Assembly (NCBI RefSeq): GCF_000745345.1
Contig: NZ_JQNR01000002.1
Coordinates: 124,001-188,000 of the forward strand
Direction of reading: 5' to 3'
Length of the DNA: 64,000 nt
Source of the DNA: Actinacidiphila yeochonensis CN732
Lineage (GTDB): Bacteria > Actinomycetota > Actinomycetes > Streptomycetales > Streptomycetaceae
Below the pieces are notes generated by a model that was not told the DNA's origin, did no database searches, and saw only the letters and a list, made by a program, of their open reading frames with translations. Shown in pieces: positions 43,368 through 52,197 of this stretch (its first letter is position 1; every line of letters begins with the position of its first letter). Both the position numbers and the translations under genes were made by a program.

Positions 43368-43538
43368 TCACACGTCGCCGAAGAAGTGCTGAATCGCGTT
43401 CGCGGTGCCGGGCACTTCGACCACCTGGACGTCGAGGACAGCCGCGAGCGAGGGCGTACGGGACGCCGCGTCCTCGCTGCGTTCGGTGCCGTCCGAGGTG
43501 GTGTTCGCGGCCGGTTCGGTCAGGCAGGCAGTTGTCAT
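43368..43538 (-). CDS. Candidate RiPP precursor peptide (56 aa), FxLD-like leader
   Basis: The gene encodes a small acidic peptide, ATG at 43536-43538 overlapping the upstream stop (ATGA). The leader is Thr/Ser/Glu-rich and ends in SLAAVLDVQVVEVPG, matching the LDV core of class I and FxLD-type leaders. The presumed core TANAIQHFFGDV holds one Thr, no Ser, no Cys, and a His-Phe-Phe aromatic run. With no Cys a thioether ring cannot form, so the product is not a classical lanthipeptide. Position beside LanB and a P450 is the main support. Confidence 0.75.
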   Translation of the reverse strand: MTTACLTEPAANTTSDGTERSEDAASRTPSLAAVLDVQVVEVPGTANAIQHFFGDV

Positions 43539-43981
43539 GTCCGGGGCTCCAGGGCGGTGGTGGCGTGGGACTGGTCGGCGGCGAGGGCTGTGAGGACGGG
43601 ATGGAGCAGCAGAGGGCGGCTCAGCGGTGAGCCGTCGAGGCTCACCCACCCGGAGGTGCTGTCGCGCTCGGCCCCTCGCTGGCTGAAGGGCGGGAGGGTG
43701 ACGTGCGCGCCCGTCTTGAGGTAGGTCGTTTCCGGCGGCCAGGCGGGGTCGTCGGACTCCTCGGGCAGGAAGATCCCCCATTGCCCGGAGGCCGCGAAGA
43801 CCCAGCCCAGGGGGGCGGTTCGAGCCGGTCTTCTCGCAAGGGCGGCCGTCACGAGCTGGCCGAGCGGCATCGGCATGAGCAGGACCTCCCAGCCGGGCCC
43901 TACCTGCCGCGATCGTGACGTTTCGGCCGGATGGGGCGACGCTTCTGCCGCGGAGCGCGGCGGCAGGGTCGCGAGGGTCAT
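43535..43981 (-). CDS. Hypothetical protein (148 aa) of the RiPP operon
   Basis: Not recognised. The N-terminus is Ala/Pro/Ser-rich. The rest has GWVFAASGQWGIFLPEES, WPPETTYLKTGAHVTLPP and GWVSLDGSPLSRPLLLHP, which suggests a small beta-rich domain. It is coupled on both sides (ATGA with the P450 stop upstream and with the precursor ATG downstream). It might be a peptide-binding or helper protein for the LanB or P450; that is a guess from position only. Confidence 0.7.
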   Translation of the reverse strand: MTLATLPPRSAAEASPHPAETSRSRQVGPGWEVLLMPMPLGQLVTAALARRPARTAPLGWVFAASGQWGIFLPEESDDPAWPPETTYLKTGAHVTLPPFSQRGAERDSTSGWVSLDGSPLSRPLLLHPVLTALAADQSHATTALEPRT

Positions 43982-45225
43982 GTCACGGGTCCTTGCTGGC
44001 AGGCCTCCGGCGAACGGTCGGCGCTGTTGGAAGAGGGGGCGAGTTCGACGGCGATCGGCGCGGCACTGTGGCCGCGCAACAGGTTGTTCAGGACGCGGAC
44101 CGGTTCGCCGTCGAGGGTGAGGTGGGAGCAGCGGGCGGCCAGGGCGCGCAGGACGGCGCGGGCCTGGAGCTCTGCCAGCGGGATGCCGGCGCACAGGTGC
44201 GGTCCGCCGCCGAAGGCAAGGTGCTGGTGGTTGTCGGGGCGCTGGATGTCGTAGACGTCGGCCTCGTCTCCCCACTGGCGGGGATCGCGGCCGGCGGATC
44301 CGTACAGCAGCCACACCTGTTCACCGGCATCCAGGTGGACGCCGCCGACATCGGTGGCCTGGGTCAGCAGACGGCCGAACCCTTGTATGGGAGCCTCGCG
44401 CCGCAAGGACTCGTGGAAGGCGGGCGTGGCCCAGCGGTCGGGGTCGCGGCGCAGGAGCTGCCACTGCTGGGGGTGCTGCGCGAGCTGGACGAGGCAGTCG
44501 GCCAGCCCCAAGACGGTGGTGTCGATCCCGGCGGCGGTGTACGCGGAGGCCAGGGGCACCGCGTCGCCTTCGTCTATCTCTCCGGCGTCGACGGCCTCGA
44601 AGATCGCCCCCATCCACGACTCGCGGTTGACCTTCTCGCGGATCAGCTTCTCGTGGAGCATCTCGACCATGCGGGACGCCAGCGGCAGGGCCTGCTGGTA
44701 GCGGTCGCCGTGCGGGCCGAAGACGTCGAAGGTCGCCGCGGCGCCGTCCAGCAGCACGTCCCGGTCGGCGTCGGGCAGGCCCATCAGCTCCATCACCGTG
44801 TCGCAGACCATGTGCCGGGACAGGGCGATGGCGTCGAACCTGCCGGAGGCCGTGTACTGGTCCACCAGGCGTTCGGCGCGGGCGGTGATCCGGCTGGTCA
44901 GGGCTTTCATCGCGCGGGGGGCGAGCTGTTTGGACAGCACTCTGCGGAGCTTGATGTGCCGGGCGCCGTCGGAGGCGAGCACCGTGCCGCCGAGAATCTC
45001 CTGGTTGGCGAGGGCTGTGAGGGCTATGCCGCCATCGGATCCGAAGGTGTCGGGGTCCTTGAGGATCGCGGCGACGTCGGTGTGCCGGGGTATCGCCCAC
45101 ACGCCGTACTCCTCCAGGTGCACGGCGGCGCCGGTGCATCGCAGGGCTCCGTACGAGGGGTATGGGTCGGCCAGGACGCGGTCGTCGAAGAGGCGGAGGG
45201 AGCTGGAGGGGGCGAGGGCGGACAT
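43978..45225 (-). CDS. Cytochrome P450
   Basis: This 415-aa bacterial P450 has the I-helix motif AAGIDTTV, the ExxR motif in FHESLRREAP and the haem loop LAFGGGPHLCAGIPLAEL with the Cys ligand. P450s commonly end conservons in Streptomyces, which fits the four Cvn genes just upstream. Here the stop overlaps the start of a gene coupled to a RiPP precursor. It could therefore oxidise or cross-link the His-Phe-Phe core rather than, or as well as, serve the conservon. GGAGGTCC precedes the ATG. Confidence 0.93.
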   Translation of the reverse strand: MSALAPSSSLRLFDDRVLADPYPSYGALRCTGAAVHLEEYGVWAIPRHTDVAAILKDPDTFGSDGGIALTALANQEILGGTVLASDGARHIKLRRVLSKQLAPRAMKALTSRITARAERLVDQYTASGRFDAIALSRHMVCDTVMELMGLPDADRDVLLDGAAATFDVFGPHGDRYQQALPLASRMVEMLHEKLIREKVNRESWMGAIFEAVDAGEIDEGDAVPLASAYTAAGIDTTVLGLADCLVQLAQHPQQWQLLRRDPDRWATPAFHESLRREAPIQGFGRLLTQATDVGGVHLDAGEQVWLLYGSAGRDPRQWGDEADVYDIQRPDNHQHLAFGGGPHLCAGIPLAELQARAVLRALAARCSHLTLDGEPVRVLNNLLRGHSAAPIAVELAPSSNSADRSPEACQQGPVT

Positions 45226-45242
45226 GGAGGGACCTCCGGGTC

Positions 45243-45803
45243 TCAGGCGGTGACGGGCGGGGCGAGCCGGTATTCCAGGAGCTTGATCAGCGCGAGAGTG
45301 CTGGAGCCGGACTCGCGGGCGTCCAGCTGAAGCAGGGGGACGTGGGTCGGTAGGTCTATCGCTGCACGCAGGTCGCTGCTGCTGTATGCCGGGGCGCCAT
45401 CGAAGCGGTTGACGGCGACGATGTAGGGCGCGTTGCGGGCTTCGAAAAAGTCGATACTGGGGAAGCAGTCGTCCAGGCGCCGGGTGTCGGCGAGGACGAC
45501 GGCGCCCAGGGCGCCGCGGATCATGGCGTCCCACATGAACCAGAACCGCTCCTGGCCAGGGGTTCCGAACACGTACAGCGGGATGTCGTCGACGGTGCGT
45601 CGGCCGAAGTCGAAGGCCACCGTGGTGGTGGTCTTGGTCTCCACGCCGCCGGTGTCGTCGATGCCGAGACTGGCCGCGGTCATGATCGCTTCGGTGTTCA
45701 GCGGCTCGATCTCGCTCACCGCGCCGACGAACGTGGTCTTGCCGACGCCGAAGCCGCCGGCGACCACGACCTTGACGGGTGCGGGAGACAGTTCAGTTGG
45801 CAC
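45243..45803 (-). CDS. cvnD: Conservon GTPase (CvnD-type)
   Basis: This 186-aa small GTP-binding protein has G1 GGFGVGKTTF, G3 FGTPGQERF and G4 NRFD. In the conservons of Streptomyces such ATP/GTP-binding proteins act downstream of the CvnA sensor with CvnB and CvnC at the membrane. GTG 45801-45803 has AAGGGG upstream and overlaps the cvnC stop by 11 bases. Confidence 0.92.
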   Translation of the reverse strand: MPTELSPAPVKVVVAGGFGVGKTTFVGAVSEIEPLNTEAIMTAASLGIDDTGGVETKTTTTVAFDFGRRTVDDIPLYVFGTPGQERFWFMWDAMIRGALGAVVLADTRRLDDCFPSIDFFEARNAPYIVAVNRFDGAPAYSSSDLRAAIDLPTHVPLLQLDARESGSSTLALIKLLEYRLAPPVTA

Positions 45804-46185
45804 GCCGGTTCCCCTTGATGTCTTCCTGGTATTGGGCTTTGAGCCCGTTGAGCACGCGCGTGATGAGGCCGTAGCTGACGTTGTCGATCTTCGACATGTC
45901 TGCCGGGGCCTGGAGGGTGACAAGGCTCAGGTGGTGCAGGTCCGCGACCAGGACGGTGATGACGCCCACCGGTAGCTGGAGAAGTCCCGCGAGCTCGGAG
46001 ACAGCTCTCGGCGACTCCGTGCACAGCCGCAGAGCGCTCAAGTGCGCCTCACTTAGCGGCTGTTCGGTGTATGCACCGCTCACGATGATCTGCGTGTCGA
46101 TCGTCAGCCCGGTGCTCGGGGCCTGGATTCGGCCGCCGGTCCCGGCGTACGGACGGGACCGGCGGCCACCTGGCGCCGTCGTCAC
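45793..46185 (-). CDS. cvnC: DUF742 protein (CvnC-type)
   Basis: This 130-aa protein has the DUF742 layout: RIQAPSTGLTIDTQIIVSG, LCTESPRAVSELAGLLQLPV (a winged-helix-like region) and LVADLHHLSLVTLQAP. It is the third conservon component. The GTG start overlaps the cvnB stop (GTGA). An N-terminal Arg/Gly-rich tail precedes the domain. Confidence 0.92.
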   Translation of the reverse strand: MTTAPGGRRSRPYAGTGGRIQAPSTGLTIDTQIIVSGAYTEQPLSEAHLSALRLCTESPRAVSELAGLLQLPVGVITVLVADLHHLSLVTLQAPADMSKIDNVSYGLITRVLNGLKAQYQEDIKGNRRAN

Positions 46186-46646
46186 CGGGGCTGCTGGCCG
46201 GCCTGGGCCAGCACCAGCTCACGGCGGTCGACGTCCAGCATGTCGCCGAGGCCGTTGGCCAGGTCGGTCACCGCGAACCCGAGGGCCCCGAGGTTGGCCT
46301 CCGCCTTCGCCTGAAGAGCGATCACGCAGTACTGGCCGGCGCGGCTGGTGACGCACCAGCCGCCCTCCATCTCCACGACGATGCGCTGCACCGCTCCGCC
46401 TGCCTGCTTCTGGGCCTGCTGACCGGCCATGCTCGACATACCGCTCGCGAGCGCGCTCAGGTGCTCGCCGAACTCCTGGCGGGCCTTGGCCGCGTCCTGC
46501 GGCGTCTGGGCCGGGAAGGCCTGCGCGGGCCAGCCGCTGATGTAGCGGTGGATGCCGTCCTCGGTGACCACGACGGCTCCCAGGACGTGCGGAATCTGTG
46601 CGATGCGCTCGTCGAGGATGCGCTGGATCTCGGGGTTCGGGTTCAT
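46182..46646 (-). CDS. cvnB: Roadblock/LC7 protein (CvnB-type)
   Basis: This 154-aa roadblock/LC7-domain protein begins INPEIQ-like (MNPNPEIQRILDERIAQIPH) and continues with LGAVVVTEDG, QRIVVEMEGGWCVTSRAG and YCVIALQAKAEANLGALGF. Such proteins bind and regulate the partner small GTPase. It follows cvnA by 14 bases. Confidence 0.92.
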   Translation of the reverse strand: MNPNPEIQRILDERIAQIPHVLGAVVVTEDGIHRYISGWPAQAFPAQTPQDAAKARQEFGEHLSALASGMSSMAGQQAQKQAGGAVQRIVVEMEGGWCVTSRAGQYCVIALQAKAEANLGALGFAVTDLANGLGDMLDVDRRELVLAQAGQQPR

Positions 46647-46660
46647 CGGTGAATCGGTCC

Positions 46661-48997
46661 TCACTGATTCGGGTGCTGGTATTGGGGCTGCTGTGCGCTG
46701 TCCTGGAAGGCGCCCCACTGGCTGGCTACCTGCTGGGGGTCGGACGTGGCTGGGGCCTGCGGCTGCGGGAGCTGGCCGCCGTCACGAAGAACGGCAGGGA
46801 TGTGCTCTCCCCTTCTGCGCTGCGGCAAGCCGGCGGCGTGGGGGTCGGTGGCTGCGGGAAACGGCTGCTCGCCGTGATGGAGCCGCTGCCGTTCTGCGTG
46901 CGCGTCGGCCGGATCCGCGGCCGGAACCGGAGCCGGGGCTGTTGGGCGTCGACGGGGCAGTTGGCCTTGAGGGTCTGCGGTCGGGGCCTGCGCCGGCGGG
47001 TGCGTGAGGGAGCCGGGCGTCGTCGCCGGGTGTTGCTGTGGCGCCGCACCTCCGTGGTTGTCCCTTATGAGCGCCGCGGCCCCGATCAGCACGATCGCGG
47101 TGATGCCGCGGTAGGGCGAGGGGCGCAGCGAGACGTGCAGGTGGTGGCGGCCGGCGAGTCGCGCCACCACGAACAGTCCGAGCCGGCCCTTGCGGCTGGC
47201 CATCGCCTCGAACGTCGCAGGGTCGTGGTGGGTCAGCGACTTGTTCGCCGCCTCGATCGCGCCCGGGACCATGCCGAATCCCGCGTCCTCGACCTCCAGT
47301 GCGGCGCCGTGCACCGCCATGCGGCTGCGGACGACGACCTGGGCATTCGACTTGCCCAGTCCGTTGTCGAGGAGAGCGGCCACCACCTTCACCACTCCGG
47401 CGACGTGCTCGGGAGACACATAGAGGGTGTCGGTGACCTGGTTGTCCACGCGCTCGGCCGAACCGGTCTCCACAGCCGCGTCGTTGACGATGTCGAGCAG
47501 CGACTTCGGCTCGGTGTAGAAGGCGCCGTGGTCGATGGTGCCGGCCAGCACGCCGACGTGCTCCTGATGGCGCCGGGCGGCGGTGACGGAGCCGTCGATC
47601 CGGACGAGTTCTTCCAACAGGGAGGGGTGGACGTCCTGCCGGTTCATCACCTGTTCCAGGTGACCGAGGCCCTGGCCGATGTGGCCGAGGGTCCTCTCGG
47701 TCGCGGCCGACATGAACGCGCCGATCCCTCGGCGGTCGGCGGCCTGGTTCGCCGCCTGGAGCACGGCGGTGCGCTGCGCGCCGACGAGCGCGGCGGCGAC
47801 GTGCCCGAACTCGTCCTCACGGGTCGGTTCGGGGAACTCGACCTCAGCATCGACCGGTTCGCCGCGCCGCAGCCGGTTCACGACGTCCGGGAGACGGCGA
47901 GCGCCGTCCTCTGTCTGGGCGCGCAGCTGCCGCAGCCGGGCGGAGATGGACCGGATCAGCCACACGATCAGTCCGGCGATCGCGAGGATGGCGGCCAGGA
48001 GAACGGCGCCCTGGATGAAGACCTGGGTCCGGATCTCGTCCGCCCGTTGGAAGCCGTGCGCCAGCAGGCCCTGGGTACGCTTCAGGTTCAGGGCCGCGAT
48101 CTGGCCGCTGACCTGCCCGTAGGCGGCATCCCAGCGCGCGAGCGCGGCCGGATCGCCGATCTTCTCCTTGCCGATGTCGTCGGTCGGCGGAGTGATCACC
48201 GACCGCTGAGCCGCCTGGAGCTGGCCCCAGGCCTTGCTGGACGTGATCTTGTCGTAGAGCGTCTTCTCCGACGCCGGGAGGTAGGGGGCGATCCACCGCT
48301 CGTACATGACCTGCTGAGTGCCGTACGCCTCCGCGAAGGCAACCCGGTGCGCGGCCGTCATCGTGCTGGCGTCGCGGGCCTGCGTGATGAGCATGTCCTG
48401 CTGCGCCAGCGCGTCCGAGGCGTAGAACAGGCCGACCAGGGGCCTGGTCTCCAGGGTGAGCGGGCCGTCGTCCATCGCGCTGAGCGCCTGGTAGAAGGCG
48501 ATCATCTTGTTGACGAGAGTGGTGTAGTAGCCGGTGGCCTTGTCCGGATCGCCGGTGCGCGCATCGACCTGCTCGCGGACCTTCGGAAGGCTCTTGAGCT
48601 GGGTGTAGACGGCCTCCACGTACTCCCAGCGGTGCCTCTGGTCGGTCTGGAGCTCGGTTCCCGACAGCTTGCGGAAGCTGGCGAGCCCGGCGTCGGTCTT
48701 CGCCCGCTGTTCCTGCAGCGCCTTCTTCGCCGCGCTGGTCGGGTCGGCCAGGTAGGCGGCCGTCAACTTCCGCTCGAACTGTGCCCCGACGAAGAGCGGC
48801 AGCGACGCCTCGCCGCCCAGCCGACCGGTCGTGGAGTCGTTTCGCAGGCTGCGCTGCTGATCCCACGCCGGCACGGCGTTGGTGATCACCAGGCCGAGCA
48901 GCGCGGCGATGGCGACGAACGCCAGCACGAACAGGCGGGTCCGCACCGTCATGGTGCGCCGTGGTGCTCGGTGGGCTGTGCGGTCTATGGGGGTCAT
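46661..48997 (-). CDS. cvnA: Membrane sensor kinase of conservon (CvnA-type)
   Basis: This 778-aa protein has a transmembrane helix at about 21-44, an extracytoplasmic nitrate/NIT-like sensor region up to about 320, and a second helix (VLLAAILAIAGLIVWLI). HAMP-like and dimerisation helices follow, then a HATPase domain with VAALLDNGLGKS and GLGLFVVARLA-like RLGLFVVARLAGRH. The last 140 residues are Pro/Gln-rich and disordered. The canonical phospho-acceptor His box is not obvious, as in other CvnA proteins. GAGGACTC precedes the ATG. It is the first gene of the conservon-P450-RiPP run. Confidence 0.9.
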   Translation of the reverse strand: MTPIDRTAHRAPRRTMTVRTRLFVLAFVAIAALLGLVITNAVPAWDQQRSLRNDSTTGRLGGEASLPLFVGAQFERKLTAAYLADPTSAAKKALQEQRAKTDAGLASFRKLSGTELQTDQRHRWEYVEAVYTQLKSLPKVREQVDARTGDPDKATGYYTTLVNKMIAFYQALSAMDDGPLTLETRPLVGLFYASDALAQQDMLITQARDASTMTAAHRVAFAEAYGTQQVMYERWIAPYLPASEKTLYDKITSSKAWGQLQAAQRSVITPPTDDIGKEKIGDPAALARWDAAYGQVSGQIAALNLKRTQGLLAHGFQRADEIRTQVFIQGAVLLAAILAIAGLIVWLIRSISARLRQLRAQTEDGARRLPDVVNRLRRGEPVDAEVEFPEPTREDEFGHVAAALVGAQRTAVLQAANQAADRRGIGAFMSAATERTLGHIGQGLGHLEQVMNRQDVHPSLLEELVRIDGSVTAARRHQEHVGVLAGTIDHGAFYTEPKSLLDIVNDAAVETGSAERVDNQVTDTLYVSPEHVAGVVKVVAALLDNGLGKSNAQVVVRSRMAVHGAALEVEDAGFGMVPGAIEAANKSLTHHDPATFEAMASRKGRLGLFVVARLAGRHHLHVSLRPSPYRGITAIVLIGAAALIRDNHGGAAPQQHPATTPGSLTHPPAQAPTADPQGQLPRRRPTAPAPVPAADPADAHAERQRLHHGEQPFPAATDPHAAGLPQRRRGEHIPAVLRDGGQLPQPQAPATSDPQQVASQWGAFQDSAQQPQYQHPNQ

Positions 48998-49225
48998 GAG
49001 TCCTCGGACGAAGATGGTCGAAGCGTCGGGCACGAGAGGGGTGGACCGGCTGCCGCGCCTGTGCGGCGCGGCAGCCGGGACGGGGCACCGTGTCAGGACG
49101 GTGCTGTCGTCGCTGTCGGCCTCCGGGATCGGGTGGCACAGTGCCAGCCGGTCCTCGGGGGATCGGAAGCCGAAGCCCACGGGCAAGCCCATGCGGCGGG
49201 ACATCGTGTGCCGCCGGGCTCGCGT

Positions 49226-49876
49226 CTACGGGGGCGGCCCACAGTCCCCCGGCGGACCCGCCCCAGCACTGATCAACTCGGCCGCCGGACCCGATCCGGG
49301 GCGCGATTGGCCGGCGGGGACGGCGTCCAGCGCCGGCATTCCGGCGAGCACCGCGATGGGAGACCGCTCGGTCTCCTCGTGTCCGGCATAGAAGGCGCTG
49401 TGGGGACTGTCCGCTGCCCGGCGTTCGCGGGAGAGGACACGTTGGGCGCCCGTGCGATGCGGCACGACGCTCGCCGGTGCGGCGTCGATCAGGGCCTGCG
49501 CGATCTCTGCGAGCCTGATGGTGAGGATCACCAGCGGCATCCGGCCCTCCGGCAACGGCTCCGCGCGGATGCGGCGTGCCTGGCTCACCAGCTCCGGGGC
49601 CGCGTTCGTGTCCTTGAGGATCCGTTCCAGGCCGGGGAGCTGACGGCGCAGACCCACGAGCAGGAGCGTGACTTCGTTGTCGGTGCGGGGCAGCGCCGAC
49701 GTTCCCAACACCCGCTCCACCAGGTCCTCCACGGCGTGCACGACATCCAGGTGCCGCCGCGGGCGCCCCCACACCGGAACAGCGCGCGATGTGAGGCGCC
49801 TGCGCCCACCAAGGGCCGACCGCAATGGGGATAACACGTTGTCTCCGATCAGGGGATTCATCGAGTGGACGCTCAC
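49226..49876 (-). CDS. DUF6415-like protein
   Basis: This 216-aa protein, mainly alpha-helical, has LLLVGLRRQLPGLERIL, PEGRMPLVILTIRLAEIAQALID and a disordered C-terminus. It resembles DUF6415 proteins found beside Streptomyces natural-product genes; the match is by eye and moderate. GTG 49874-49876 overlapping the HATPase stop (GTGA) is the preferred start; ATG 49861 is possible. Confidence 0.55.
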   Translation of the reverse strand: MSVHSMNPLIGDNVLSPLRSALGGRRRLTSRAVPVWGRPRRHLDVVHAVEDLVERVLGTSALPRTDNEVTLLLVGLRRQLPGLERILKDTNAAPELVSQARRIRAEPLPEGRMPLVILTIRLAEIAQALIDAAPASVVPHRTGAQRVLSRERRAADSPHSAFYAGHEETERSPIAVLAGMPALDAVPAGQSRPGSGPAAELISAGAGPPGDCGPPP

Positions 49877-50328
49877 GAAGCCCGCCTCCGGGGGCAGTCC
49901 AGCTCCGTCCAGACGGTCTTGCCGCTGCCGGAGGGATCGGCCTCCACGCCCCATCGGTCAGAGAGCTCATCAACGAGCCGCAGGCCGCGCCCGCTCGTCC
50001 GGCTCGCGGAGAACTCCTGCTCCCGCGGCCGCACGACGGACGGATCACGCACGCCCAGACGCAGCTGGACATCGGACCACACCACGGTGACCGTGATCGT
50101 GATCCCGGACGGGAAGCCGATGCACCCGTGCAAAATCGCGTTGGCCATGAGCTCCGTGCAGATCAGGACGACATCGTCGGCAATGCCGCCAAGACCGTCC
50201 CCTTCCAGCCGTTCACGCAGCTCGCGCCGTACGCGCGAGACGGCCTCCCGCTCTGCGGGAAACGACGCTTCGAACCGCGGCTCGTGCGCAGCGAGCGCGA
50301 CATCACCGGCTGCAGGGAGATTCGGCAC
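49873..50328 (-). CDS. HATPase-type ATP-binding protein
   Basis: This 151-aa protein has the anti-sigma-factor-kinase-like GHKL fold: VVLICTELMANAILHGCI (N box), VQLRLGVRDPS (G1 region) and SGRGLRLVDELSDRWGV (G2 box). AAGGAG lies eight bases before the GTG at 50326-50328, which fixes this start over longer alternatives. These proteins are abundant in Streptomyces and often sit by XRE regulators, as here. Confidence 0.85.
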   Translation of the reverse strand: MPNLPAAGDVALAAHEPRFEASFPAEREAVSRVRRELRERLEGDGLGGIADDVVLICTELMANAILHGCIGFPSGITITVTVVWSDVQLRLGVRDPSVVRPREQEFSASRTSGRGLRLVDELSDRWGVEADPSGSGKTVWTELDCPRRRAS

Positions 50329-50634
50329 CGCACACACTCCTTGAGTCGGCAGGCCCGTGCCCCCGCGGGACACGACGGCGGACGCAGTGGTCCGGCAACC
50401 AGGCCTGCGCGTCAGGTGGTTCATCGGCCGCTTCTCCTCGCCTGCCATCGGACGTCCCCAGCTACTCGCCCAGCGAGTCCATGTGGATGAGCTCCTCGAA
50501 TCCCCCGCCCCCCGGAGGCGGTTGAGGAATATCGTCTTCACGAGACAACCGCGTCCGCGAAGCGCTGGGTATCCCGGCAAGGCCGCGGGACCAATGAACG
50601 TCATGAAAGATCGTTTCGGGGACAGGGGCGCACC
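50329..50634. promoter_or_regulatory. Divergent intergenic region (306 bases)
   Basis: This interval separates the HATPase gene from the XRE/TPR regulator at 50635. No gene, RNA or clear repeat is seen. It is assumed to carry the two divergent promoters. Confidence 0.35.
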
Positions 50635-52014
50635 ATGGGGCGCACGCGCAACGTCAAACTGGCCGCTGTGATTGCCCAGACAGGCCTGTCTCAGGCCCGC
50701 CTGGCCGCTCGCGTCGGACCGGTCGCGGCGGAACATGGGGCCGACGAGCTGGCCGGCGTTGGCCAGTCCCACATTGCGAAGTGGGTCAGCGGAGTCGTCC
50801 CTGAACCTCCGGGCCCACGTATCTTGGCCGAGACGCTCTCCCGAAGCCTCGGTCGCCTCGTCACCCCCGCCGACATCGGGCTGACGACGGACAACGAGAT
50901 CGAGCCGCCGACGTGGAGCGATGACACACTGACGGCGCTGGTGACGCTCGGGAGCACGGACATGGTGGACATCGACCGCCGACGACTGCTGGCAAACTCG
51001 GTCTACTCGGTAGCCGCCCTGGCCCTTCCCGAGGACGGATGGTTCGAGCGGGCCATGGATCGGGCCCGGGTACGCAAGCCCCTGTCGAGCTACGTCGTCA
51101 CGGCACAGGATGTCGAAGACGTCCGCGAGATGGCCGCCATCTTCTCCCGACGCGACCAGAAACGCGGCGGCCGCGCCGGCCGGACCGCTCTCGTCGCGTA
51201 CCTCCGCACTGACGTTGCCGAACTGCTGAGCGGCCGGTTCCTTTCCGAGAGCACCCGACGAGAGATGACCTCCGCAGCAGCCGAACTCGCCTACCTCGCT
51301 GGCTGGACAGGATTCGACGGCGGTGAACACGCGCTCGCCCAATACTGGTTGACCATCGCCACGAAGCTCGCCGAGGAGGCCGGAGACGCTCCGCTGGCCG
51401 GTCACGCACTGCGGGCGATGGCCCACCAGGCCGTCGATCTCGGACATCCCCAGCAGGCTGTCCGCCTCGCCGAAGCATCCTTGTCCAGCCGCCGCTACAC
51501 ACACGCCTGCTGGCGTGAGCGATCGCTCCTCGGTGTTGTACATGCTCGCGGCCTGGCCGCCGCCGGCGAAAAGAAGGCCGCCGTCGCCGCACTCCTGCGC
51601 GCGGAACAGGACCTCGGACGGGTCAGCGACGGAGACGACGAGCCGAACCGGGTGTTCTTCTACACCGAGGCCAGCCTCGCCCACGAGACCGCCGCCACTC
51701 TGCGCGATCTGGGCGACCTCCCCGGCGCCGAAGCCCAGTTCACTCGCAGCGTCAGGACACGGCGCGCCCAGTTCGCCAGGACGCACTCCGTCACCCTGGG
51801 ATACCTCGGCGCCGTCCAAGCCCAGCAAGGACATCTCGACATGGCCTGCGACACCTGGAGCCAGGCTCTCGACGCCATGACCGGAGTCCAGTCGGGGCGG
51901 GCGAGGGAGACCGTCGTGCAGATGCGCCGATCCTTGTCGCCCTTCCGGAACCGGGCCGGAAGCCACGCCGCGGAGCTGGACGCGCGCGCTCGCTCCATGC
52001 TGAGCCAGGCGTAG
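50635..52014 (+). CDS. XRE/TPR transcriptional regulator
   Basis: This 459-aa protein has an N-terminal helix-turn-helix region (LAAVIAQTGLSQARLAARVG ... SHIAKWVSGVVP, residues about 8-55). A TPR-like C-terminal array follows (GRTALVAYLRTDVAELLSGR, HALRAMAHQAVDLGHPQQAV, GYLGAVQAQQGHLDMA). It resembles a large Streptomyces family of orphan regulators. It is divergent from the HATPase/DUF6415 pair. Confidence 0.87.
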   Translation: MGRTRNVKLAAVIAQTGLSQARLAARVGPVAAEHGADELAGVGQSHIAKWVSGVVPEPPGPRILAETLSRSLGRLVTPADIGLTTDNEIEPPTWSDDTLTALVTLGSTDMVDIDRRRLLANSVYSVAALALPEDGWFERAMDRARVRKPLSSYVVTAQDVEDVREMAAIFSRRDQKRGGRAGRTALVAYLRTDVAELLSGRFLSESTRREMTSAAAELAYLAGWTGFDGGEHALAQYWLTIATKLAEEAGDAPLAGHALRAMAHQAVDLGHPQQAVRLAEASLSSRRYTHACWRERSLLGVVHARGLAAAGEKKAAVAALLRAEQDLGRVSDGDDEPNRVFFYTEASLAHETAATLRDLGDLPGAEAQFTRSVRTRRAQFARTHSVTLGYLGAVQAQQGHLDMACDTWSQALDAMTGVQSGRARETVVQMRRSLSPFRNRAGSHAAELDARARSMLSQA

Positions 52015-52197
52015 ACCGCGGGCCCACGAGCGTGAGAACTCGCATCCTCCGAAGCTGCGCTCATCGCGGATGCCGGCGTTGATCTGGCCGGGCGAAGGGG
52101 GCACGGGTCCCGCAACGTAGGCTGACCGCGTTGAATCGCCAATGTCCTTCTGCCGGGGCCGGAATGGCCGACCGTGCAGGTGATGAGGGGGAGACGA

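Noticed and set aside
40194..43538. Classical class I lanthipeptide cluster
   Set aside because: The precursor has no Cys in the core and no LanC cyclase or lantibiotic transporter/protease is adjacent.
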